Source: Bog-473 sp963821755
GTDB taxonomy: Bacteria > Actinomycetota > Acidimicrobiia > Acidimicrobiales > RAAP-2
Length of the DNA stretch: 64,000 bases
Assembly: GCA_963821755.1 (NCBI GenBank)
Contig: CAWGEX010000004.1
Span: 186,001-250,000, forward strand
Direction: 5' to 3'
Below, piece by piece: positions 56,954 to 64,000 of this stretch; the first letter of the stretch is position 1, and each line of letters begins with the position of its first letter. The translations under genes and the position numbers were made by a program. Under the pieces are notes generated by a model that was not told the DNA's origin, did no database searches, and was given only the letters and a program-made list of their open reading frames with translations.

Positions 56954-57805
56954 ATGAGCGCTTCCCTCGAGTTCCTCGTCAACCTGCTGGATCTCGAGCC
57001 CATCGAGGTGAATATCTTCCGCGGCATCCAACCCCACGAAGAGCGCCAGCGCGTCTTCGGTGGCCAGGTGGCGGGGCAGGCCCTCATGGCGGCCGGGCGC
57101 ACGGTCGAGCACGGCCGGGTGCACTCGTTGCACGCCTACTTCCTGCGCCCCGGTGATCCCAACGTGCCCATCCTCTACGAGGTGGACCGGATCCGCGATG
57201 GGCGCTCCTTCACCACCCGGCGGGTGGTGGCGGTGCAGCACGGTCGGGCCATCTTCAACATGTCCGCCTCCTTCCACGATCAAGAGGAGGGCCTGGACCA
57301 TCAGTTCCCCATGCCCGTCGTGCCCGACCCCGAGACCCTGGCCCCGCTCTTCGAGCGCCTCGAACCGTGGAAGGCGGAACTGGCGGACTGGTTCGACCGT
57401 CCCCATCCCATCGATCAGCGCCACATCGGCAGCCTGCCGTGGCACCGCGAGGGTGTCGGCGAGCCCTACCAGCGGCTGTGGATCAGGGCCGACGGGACAC
57501 TCCCCGACGACCCTCTCCTGCACGCCTGTGTGGCGGCGTACGCCTCGGATATGTCGCTCTTCGACACCATCCTGGCCCCGCACGACGTGCGGTGGGACGA
57601 CGTCACGTTCATGGGGGCCAGCCTGGACCACTGCATGTGGTTCCATCGACCGTTCCGGGCCGACGAATGGCTGCTCTACGACACCGACTCTCCGGTCGCC
57701 GCCCAGGGCCGGGGCCTCGCCCGCGGCTTCCTCTTCGACCGTTCGGGCAAGCTCTGCGTGTCGCTGGTCCAAGAGGGCCTCGTCCGGGTGGTCCTCCCGG
57801 ACTAG
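56954..57805 (+). CDS. tesB: Acyl-CoA thioesterase II
   Basis: A 283-residue double hot-dog enzyme that hydrolyses acyl-CoA. It has FRGIQPHEERQRVFGGQVAG (first domain), LHAYFLRPGDPNVPILYEVD and RSFTTRRVVAVQHGRAIFNM, and in the second domain ASLDHCMWFHRPFRADEWLL with the catalytic aspartate. It starts at ATG 56954, with an open frame upstream and no clear ribosome binding site. Its stop and that of the convergent citrate synthase gene overlap within one CTAG. Confidence 0.92.
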   Translation: MSASLEFLVNLLDLEPIEVNIFRGIQPHEERQRVFGGQVAGQALMAAGRTVEHGRVHSLHAYFLRPGDPNVPILYEVDRIRDGRSFTTRRVVAVQHGRAIFNMSASFHDQEEGLDHQFPMPVVPDPETLAPLFERLEPWKAELADWFDRPHPIDQRHIGSLPWHREGVGEPYQRLWIRADGTLPDDPLLHACVAAYASDMSLFDTILAPHDVRWDDVTFMGASLDHCMWFHRPFRADEWLLYDTDSPVAAQGRGLARGFLFDRSGKLCVSLVQEGLVRVVLPD

Positions 57806-59076
57806 CGGGCCGCGATGGGGGTGTAGTCCCTCGCCTCGGCTCCGATGTAGAGCTGGCGCGGCCGGGCGATCTTGGAGTCCTGGTCCAGCATCTCCTGCCA
57901 ATGGGCCAACCACCCGCTCGTGCGCGGAATGGCGAAGAGGACGGGGAACATCTCGAGGGGGAAGCCCATGGCCTGGTAGATCAGGCCGGAGTAGAAGTCG
58001 ACATTGGGATAGAGCTTGCGGGAGGTGAAGTACTCGTCGTTCAACGCGATCTCCTCGAGCTTGAGGGCGATGTCGAGCAGCGGGTTCTTGCCGGTCACCG
58101 TGAACACCTCGTCGGCCACCCGCTTGATGATGGTGGCCCGGGGGTCGTAGCTCTTGTACACCCGGTGGCCGAAGCCCTGCAGTCGTTGCGCACCGTGCCC
58201 CGCCTTGACCGCGTCGATGAAGGCAGGCACGTTCTCGATGCTGCCGATCTCCGTCAACATGCGGATGACGGCCTCGTTGGCCCCACCGTGCCGGGGACCG
58301 TACAGCGCCGCCGCCGCGGCGGCGGTGGCCGAATAGGGATCCGAGTGCGACGAACCGACCACGCGCATGGCCGTGGTCGAGCAGTTCTGCTCATGGTCGG
58401 CGTGGAGGATGAAGAGGACATCGAGGGCCCGAGCCAGGATCGGGTCCGCCTCGTACCGGGGCTCGGCCACCTTCCACAGCATGGAGAGGAAGTTGCCGGC
58501 GAAGTCCAGTGAATTGTCGGGGTAGACGAAGGGCATCCCCACGCTGAAGCGGTGCGCGGCCGCGGCCAGGGTGGGCATCTTGGCAATCAGGCGGATGATC
58601 TGCTTGTCGCGGGATTCGGGATCGAAGATGTCCTTGGCGTCGAGGTAGAAGGTCGAGAGGGCGGCGACGGCCGACACCAACATCCCCATGGGGTGGGCGT
58701 CGTAGTGGAAACCGTCGAGGAAGCGCTTGCGCACGTTCTCGTGGATGAACGTGTGGTAAGTGACGTCGTGACGCCAGACTTCGAATTGCTCCGATGTCGG
58801 GAGCTCCCCGTTCAGCAGCAGGTAGGCCACCTCGAGGTAGGTGGAGCTTTCGGCCAGTTGTTCAATGGGATAGCCGCGGTAGCGCAGGATGCCGGCTTCG
58901 CCGTCGAGATACGTGATCGCGCTTTCGCAGGCGGCCGTGGACATGAACGCCGGATCGAAGAACCAGACGCCGGGAAGGAGCTTCGACCATTCGGTGGCCG
59001 AGACTCCGCCGTTGACAATCGGGATCTCTAGGGTTTCGCCGTTCCTGTTGTCGGTGATGGTGATGCTCTCGGCCAC
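57802..59076 (-). CDS. gltA: Citrate synthase
   Basis: Makes citrate from acetyl-CoA and oxaloacetate. The 424 residues match the type II (gltA) length. Active-site residues are visible: His in LFILHADHEQNCSTTAMRVV, the substrate-binding GPRHGGANEA and QGFGHRVYK, and the catalytic Asp in YPNVDFYSGLIYQAMG. The start is GTG 59076, 9 nt after GGAGGGG. It is convergent with tesB. As the entry of acetyl-CoA into the TCA cycle it competes with the thiolase-ccr route encoded nearby. Confidence 0.95.
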   Translation of the reverse strand: MAESITITDNRNGETLEIPIVNGGVSATEWSKLLPGVWFFDPAFMSTAACESAITYLDGEAGILRYRGYPIEQLAESSTYLEVAYLLLNGELPTSEQFEVWRHDVTYHTFIHENVRKRFLDGFHYDAHPMGMLVSAVAALSTFYLDAKDIFDPESRDKQIIRLIAKMPTLAAAAHRFSVGMPFVYPDNSLDFAGNFLSMLWKVAEPRYEADPILARALDVLFILHADHEQNCSTTAMRVVGSSHSDPYSATAAAAAALYGPRHGGANEAVIRMLTEIGSIENVPAFIDAVKAGHGAQRLQGFGHRVYKSYDPRATIIKRVADEVFTVTGKNPLLDIALKLEEIALNDEYFTSRKLYPNVDFYSGLIYQAMGFPLEMFPVLFAIPRTSGWLAHWQEMLDQDSKIARPRQLYIGAEARDYTPIAAR

Positions 59077-59174
59077 GTGAGCGACCCCTCCAATTCCTTC
59101 TGGGTGGTTTCGTTGTCGATCCTATGACCAGGACCGGACCGAGGGCGACACGGCCGTCGACGGCCTCACCGCCT

Positions 59175-60293
59175 TCACTTGGCCACGGTGGTGGGCGGCG
59201 TGGTCGGGGCGACCTGCAGCACCTCGGCGATGGTGGTGCCGGTCGTGTTCGTCTGGGCCGCGGGGAGGGCAATGGCGATGTTGAGCTGGTAGCTCTGCCC
59301 GGGCGTGACCCCGAAGAACGCCGGGGCGAGGGTGACCGAGCGGGAGGCGCCTACGGCGGCGACCCGGGTCACCGCGCTGGTGCGGCCACCGACCTGGGCC
59401 GCCAGCGTGATGTGCACCGTGGCCCGCGGCTCGTCCGCCGTACCCAGGTTGGAGAGGACCACGCTGACCGTCACATTGGTGGTGGGCGTCAGGGTCGACA
59501 CGCCCGGCGTGGCGACGCCCGTGGGCGACGGCAGCGCGGGCGGGGAAAGCCGCACGGAGGTCAGGACGAGTTGATGCGCGGCCGCCAGGGTCGACGAAGA
59601 CTCCACCTGGTCGATCTGCGTGGCCAGGGCACCGACCTGCCAGAGCTGGCGGTTGGTGATCCACGTCGACGCGGGCACGGTGACATGCCCGGCGGATCGG
59701 GACAGCTCACCGCGCATGGTGGCATAGTTCCGGTCGGATCGGGCGAGGAGGGCCCCGGCCGCGGCAATGCGGTTGGTCGCCTCGGTGGAGGACAGCAACG
59801 TGGGCGTGGACACCACGGTCCCGTTGTTCGTCAGCGCCCCGGCGACGGCCAGGGGATGCATCCCCAAGAGTCCGTCGATGGCCGCCCGCATCTGGCTCAT
59901 GGCCTGGGCGCGGTCACTGAACACGGTGCCGAAGTGCCGTGCGGTCTGGCCGGGAGGAGCCGGCACGGCCAAGGTGGCGGCCCGGGTTTGCTGCTGGGTC
60001 GTCTGCTGCACCGCGCCGTCCAACTCGGCCTGCAGCGTCTGACGATCCTGGGTCGACAGCGTCCCCATGAAGTGGCGAACCGACGATGCGGTGACGTTCG
60101 ACGCATCGGCCAGCACGGTCACCTGGGCGGCGAAGGATCGGTCCATCTGCGCGGTGTAGGGCCCCGAATTGCGGGAGACCTGGGTCAGGCCGCCGATGAG
60201 GAGAAGCGTCACCAGCGTCGCACCGCCAAGGACGTAGACCCGCCGATTGAACGATCTGCGACGAGCGCGACGGCGGGAGGTAAGCGGCAACAT
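59175..60293 (-). CDS. Membrane-anchored protein of unknown function
   Basis: A 372-residue protein I do not recognise. The N-terminus is arginine-rich (RRRARRRSFNRRVYVLGG), with one membrane helix (about 20-38). Residues 40-230 are mostly helical and polar, with coiled-coil-like stretches (TLSTQDRQTLQAELDGAVQQ). Residues 240-360 are rich in Thr, Val and Ala and read like a beta-sandwich (TVSVVLSNLGTADEPRATVH, VTRVAAVGASRSVTLAPAFF), in the style of CARDB-type domains. The bulk should lie outside the membrane. Start is ATG 60293. It has no operon partner. Confidence 0.75.
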   Translation of the reverse strand: MLPLTSRRRARRRSFNRRVYVLGGATLVTLLLIGGLTQVSRNSGPYTAQMDRSFAAQVTVLADASNVTASSVRHFMGTLSTQDRQTLQAELDGAVQQTTQQQTRAATLAVPAPPGQTARHFGTVFSDRAQAMSQMRAAIDGLLGMHPLAVAGALTNNGTVVSTPTLLSSTEATNRIAAAGALLARSDRNYATMRGELSRSAGHVTVPASTWITNRQLWQVGALATQIDQVESSSTLAAAHQLVLTSVRLSPPALPSPTGVATPGVSTLTPTTNVTVSVVLSNLGTADEPRATVHITLAAQVGGRTSAVTRVAAVGASRSVTLAPAFFGVTPGQSYQLNIAIALPAAQTNTTGTTIAEVLQVAPTTPPTTVAK

Positions 60294-60565
60294 CGCCGGG
60301 TCAGGCTACTGCCGGTGTTCTGAGATGTTCGGGCGTCGCCCTCGGGCCCGGCCGGCCAGAGCCGTTCGCGCCGACCGAGGCCCGGGCCACGGGATGGCTG
60401 ATCGCGGCCCGCAGGGCGGCCTCGCTGGCCACGACGGTCAACCGCTCTTTCTCCCTGGTCACGGGCGTAGAGAGCAGTTCTCGCGTTCAGGATGGGCGAG
60501 CTCCCGGTGGGCAGCGCGAGGACGACGGCGTGGGGCGTAGGGCTCTCGGGAACCTCTCGCGACCG

Positions 60566-60598
60566 TCTCTTGTCCTTCTCTTGTCCTTCTCTTGTCCT
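60566..60598. repeat. Three 11 bp tandem repeats
   Basis: TCTCTTGTCCT occurs three times without gaps (60566, 60577, 60588). A further partial match (TGTCCTTCT) appears at 60625. Pyrimidine-rich; no function is proposed. Confidence 0.9.
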
Positions 60599-60633
60599 TG
60601 TCGTTGGACGTGCCCTTCTAGACGTGTCCTTCT

Positions 60634-60686
60634 AATTGGATCACCGAGGGGTGACTGGGCAATTGGATCATCGGGCGTGACCGGGC
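60634..60686 (+). repeat. Two adjacent 26-27 bp repeats upstream of the AddB-like gene
   Basis: Copy 1 (60634-60660) and copy 2 (60661-60686) share AATTGGATCA-YCG-GTGAC-GGGC with a few differences and a 1 bp length change. They lie 40-93 bp upstream of the GTG start, the distance expected of an activator or repressor site. Two copies and no spacer exclude a CRISPR array. Confidence 0.75.
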
Positions 60687-60726
60687 CAGGAAGAGCGCGA
60701 ACAACGATGGCCTACGATCCGATTCC

Positions 60727-63700
60727 GTGAGCGTCGACATTCGGTGGGTGCGCTACGGCCGACCGGCGGCCGAGGCGTTGCGCTCGGCGATCAGCCAAGC
60801 GAAGGGCGACGAACCGCTCGCGCCGGTGAGCGTCGTGGTCCCGTCGAACTACGTCGGAGTGGCCACCCGCCGGCTCCTGGCATCGGGCGCCCTCGGTCCG
60901 GTCTGTCAGCGCGGTATCGGCGTGGCAGCCGTGTCCTTCGTCACCGTGTACCGCCTGGCCGAGCTTCTCGGGTCTACTCGTTTGGCTGCCGCTGGTCGCC
61001 GGCCGGTGTCCACGCCGGTCATCGCCGCCGCGCTGCGAGCGGCCCTGGCCGAGCGACCCGGGATTTTCGCCCCGGTCGCCGACCATGCCGCCACGGAAAC
61101 GGCCTTGATTGCCACCTATCGGGAGCTGCGGGACCTCTCCACGGGGGCGCTCGATGCCTTGGCTCGCACGAGCGATCGTGCCGCCGACGTTGTCCGCCTC
61201 CATCGGACGGCTCGGGCCACGCTGGAATCGGCGTTCTACGACGAAGAGGACCTGCTCGATTCGGCCGCCGACACCCTGCGCGCCGACCGTCTCGCCGCTG
61301 AGCGTCTCGGCACCGTCATCGTCTATTTGCCTGAGCGGCTGTCTCGCCACGGCGGTGCGCTGCTCGCCACCGTGGCGGCCACGAGTGGGCTCGTGGTGCT
61401 CGCCGGAACCACCGGTGATGCAAAAGCCGACGCCGAGGTCGACCGCTCGGTACGGCGCATCGAGGACACTGGCTGCTGGCACCGACCCCGGCGACGACGA
61501 CCCCATGGACGTGGTCGATCTCGATCGGACGCGGATCGTGACCGTGTCCGATTGCGATGAGGAGGTGCGAGCGGCGGTGCGCTCCATTGTCGATGCGTCC
61601 CGGGCGGGGACTCCGCTCGATCGCATGGCCATTCTGCACACCAGCCCCGAGCCCTACGCCCGATTGGCCCACGAGCAGTTGGCGGCGGCCGGCATCGCCC
61701 TGAACGGTGCCGCCGTCATGCCGTTGACGGCTCGGGTGGTCGGCCGCACGTTGCTGGGCCTTCTGGTTCTGCCCGAGCGCGAATTTCGGCGTGAGGACGT
61801 CTTCGCCTGGCTGGCCGGCGGACGCTTGCGCTACGACGGACGACCGGTACCCGTGACGAGCTGGGAACGGCTGTCGCGCGACGCCGGTGTCGTGTCAGGG
61901 CGCAGTGACTGGGATGATCGCTTGGCTGCCTTCGCCACCAAGCGAGACGACGAAGCGGCGCTGGCCGAGTCCGATCCTGATGCTCCGTCGTGGCGGGCCG
62001 AGAGACTGCGCGAGGCTGCCGACCGGGCCCGGGCCCTACGGGGATTCGTCGTGAACCTGATCGATGACCTCGCGCAAGCCGGCGGCGAGCCTCGGCCATG
62101 GTCACAGCGAGCCGACTGGGCCCGTCGCCATCTGCGCGCGTTGTTCGGCGGCGAAGGCCGCCGGGCCGCCTGGCCGGTAGCCGAGCAGAAGGCGGCCGAA
62201 CGCGTTGATCGGGCCTTGGATCGCCTGTCCGGTCTGGATGCGGTCGAAGAGTCGGTCGACCTCGAGGTGTTTGCCCGCTCGTTGGAACTCGAGCTCGAGG
62301 CGGACCTCGGTCGGGTCGGGCGCATGGGCGAAGGGGTGCTGGTCGGATCGGTCAGCATGGGAGTGGGGCTCGACCTCGACCTGGTCGTGGTCCTCGGCTT
62401 GGCCGAAGGGTTGTTCCCTTCACCGACCCACGATGATTCGCTCCTCCCCGATCACGAACGGGCGTCGACCGGCAACGAACTGCCTCTCCGCTCCCAGCGC
62501 GTCGAGCGCCAGCACCGCCACCTCCTCGCCGTACTCGCCAGCGCATCGCACCAGGTGCTGTGCGTCCCGCGTGGTGACCTGCGCCGCAACATCGAGCGGG
62601 TCCCCTCCCGCTGGATCCTGCAGATTGCCAGCGCCATCGCCGGCGAACGGTGGTGGTCGGACGAGCTCCTGGCCGCCAAGCGGGACTGGCTCACCCACGT
62701 GGCCTCGTTCGATGCCGGCCTCCGACACATGGCCTTCCCCGCGACCGAGCAGGAGCACCGGCTGCGCGCTCTCATGGCCCAGGGGTCGACCCGGCTGTCT
62801 CTCCCGGTGCTGACCGCCACCCGAGATGCGACTCTGGGGGCGGGAGCCGAGGTGGTCACGGCCCGGCGCAGCGACCGCTTCACCCGCTTTGACGGCAACT
62901 TGGCCGGCCTCCACCCGCCGTCGCCGGCCGAGCGGGTCACCTCGGCCACCCGGCTGGAGGGGTGGGCGGCGTGTCCATTCGCCTACCTCCTGCGCAACGT
63001 GCTGGGGGTCGACGAGGTCGAGAACCCCGAAGATGAGCTCCAGATCACGCCGCGGGACAAGGGGTCGCTGGTCCACCAAGTCCTCGAAGACTTCATCGGC
63101 GAGGTGCTCAACCGCCCGTCAGCCGCCCAACCGGGCCCGAACGAGCCCTGGTCGGCGTCCGATCGGGCCCGCATGGTCGAGATCGGCGAGCGGGTGTGTG
63201 ACGAGTACGAGGTTCAAGGTCTCACCGGGCGGCCCATCTTCTGGCGCCAGGACAAGAAGCGAATCCTCGCCGACCTGCTGCGGTTCCTCCGGGAGGACTC
63301 CGACGCCCGCCGGAAGGACGGCACCCGGCCTCTGGCCGCCGAGCTGGCCTTCGGGCTGCCCGGCGCAGACCTCGGCACCGTCGCGCTCGACCTGCCCGAT
63401 GGGCGCAGCGTGCAATTCCGAGGCAAAGCCGACCGAGTCGACGTGGTCAGCGATGGCACGCTCAGCGTCGTCGACTACAAGACGGGCAAGGCCGATGACT
63501 TCAGGGGATTGAACGAGGACAATCCCGATGCGCAGGGCCGACGGCTGCAGTTGCCGGTCTACGGCCAGGCCGCTCGCCTCTTCCGAGGAGCACTCCGGAC
63601 GCGGCCGTGCGGGCCGAGTACTGGTTCGTCTCGGCGCGGGGAGGCTTCGAGCGCAGTCGGGTACTCGGTCACGCCCGCCGTGCTGGCGCACGTCGGGGAG

Positions 63701-63946
63701 ACCCTCGGGACCGTCGTGAACGGCATCGAGGCTGGCGTCTTTCCCCCTCACCCGACGGCATCGAGCACGACGCCCTGGGTCGAGTGCGCGTTCTGCGATC
63801 CCGACGGCATGGGAGTGGCCGAGCTGCGCCGACAGTTCGAGCGCAAGCAGGCCGATCCGGCCATGGCCACCTTCGTGGACCTCGTCGACCCACTCGAGGA
63901 GGATCCGTCCTCGACGACGAGTCCGAGCGGTCGCCCCGATGCCTGA
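60727..63946 (+). CDS. AddB/RecB-type PD-(D/E)XK nuclease-helicase-like protein (several indels)
   Basis: An AddB-like DNA repair protein of about 1070 residues. The N-terminal helicase-like part starts VRYGRPAAEALRSAISQ and has SVVVPSNYVGVATRRLLASG. The C-terminal RecB-type nuclease has GSLVHQVLEDFIGEV, GKADRVDVVSDG and LSVVDYKTGKADD, with Asp and the DYK pair as metal ligands. A Cys pair lies in VECAFCDPDGMG and one Cys in GWAACPFAYLL, as in Fe-S AddB. Frame breaks near 61468, 63597 and 63655: between the last two, another frame reads VRAEYWFVSARGGFERSRVL, clearly the true sequence. Start is GTG 60727. It overlaps the following gene by 8 bases. Confidence 0.82.
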
Positions 63947-64000
63947 GCAGGTCACCGCCCCCGAGAACGCTGCGGCCCCCGATCAAGCGGCGCGCGATCG
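63939..64000 (+). CDS. 5' end of a gene, possible UvrD/AddA-type helicase
   Basis: An ATG at 63939, overlapping the end of the nuclease gene, opens MPEQVTAPENAAAPDQAARD and runs off the window. In AddA/UvrD-like helicases the segment D-x-A-A-R-D-R-I precedes the P-loop, and an AddB partner helicase is expected here. Twenty-odd codons cannot establish identity. Confidence 0.4.
   Translation, partial: MPEQVTAPENAAAPDQAARD

Larger units (their letters stand above)
60294..60726. other. Intergenic region with two repeat arrays
   Basis: This 433 bp gap separates the divergent membrane protein and AddB-like genes. I found no gene with a credible ribosome binding site or homology. It holds an 11 bp triplication (60566-60598) and a tandem 27/26 bp repeat (60634-60686), and ends with TACGAT 8 nt before the GTG of the nuclease gene, a possible -10 box for a leaderless mRNA. 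Confidence 0.6.

Noticed and set aside
60634..60686. CRISPR array
   Set aside because: Only two copies, no spacers and unequal sequence; no cas genes are near.

Overview
The window is a high-GC actinobacterial chromosome segment. I would place it in or near the Acidimicrobiia, on gene order, the MptB-like glycosyltransferase, the acyl-CoA carboxylase epsilon-like subunit and the ethylmalonyl-CoA genes, but that rank is an inference. No mobile element, CRISPR array or prophage is visible, and coding density is very high.

Layout. 1-18.1 kb (minus strand): the complete str, S10 and spc ribosomal clusters, transcribed rpsL-rpsG-fusA-tuf-rpsJ-rplC-rplD-rplW-rplB-rpsS-rplV-rpsC-rplP-rpmC-rpsQ-rplN-rplX-rplE-rpsN-rpsH-rplF-rplR-rpsE-rpmD-rplO-secY-adk-map-infA. 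They run from a clear TATAAT promoter near 18.1 kb, and many junctions are ATGA/TGATG/TAATG overlaps. 18.3-30.4 kb: central acyl-CoA metabolism with five linked reactions of the ethylmalonyl-CoA pathway (thiolase, 3-hydroxybutyryl-CoA dehydrogenase, crotonyl-CoA carboxylase/reductase, epimerase, ethylmalonyl-CoA mutase) plus propionyl-CoA carboxylase beta. Aspartokinase, two cyclophilins, an S51-like protein and a SixA-like phosphatase are mixed in. 30.4-36.6 kb: an accessory block with an autoregulated ArsR/SRPBCC/DHFR-fold unit, an ECF42-type sigma factor with its DGPF (YCII) partner, a DksA-like protein, a DUF1214 protein and a sulfotransferase. 36.7-39.5 kb: sulfate activation (CysD, CysN-CysC fusion). 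39.6-51.9 kb (minus): tRNA-Thr, tRNA-Met, rpmG, tRNA-Trp, secE, nusG, rplK, rplA, rplJ, rplL, rpoB, rpoC. 52-64 kb: GNAT, MptB-like glycosyltransferase, tRNA-Tyr, YajQ, GtrA, GH1 glucosidase, TesB, citrate synthase, a membrane-anchored unknown, and an AddB/RecB-type nuclease followed by the first codons of a probable helicase.

How the parts fit together. The acyl-CoA genes would convert acetyl-CoA to acetoacetyl-, 3-hydroxybutyryl-, crotonyl-, ethylmalonyl- and methylsuccinyl-CoA, and would handle propionyl-CoA; citrate synthase lies 27 kb away. Two copies of a TACCGGTCGGWAAC palindrome lie in front of hbd-ecm and between the thiolase and ccr-mce genes, so one regulator may control the set. 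The CysD/CysNC pair makes APS and PAPS, and a PAPS-type sulfotransferase gene lies convergent to it.

Sequence quality. Conserved genes are broken by single or double base indels (rplC/rplD, fusA, cysD, rplJ, the AddB-like gene). Each disruption is repaired by a one- or two-base edit, so I read them as sequencing or assembly errors rather than pseudogenes. Frameshifted entries give the span of the repaired gene.
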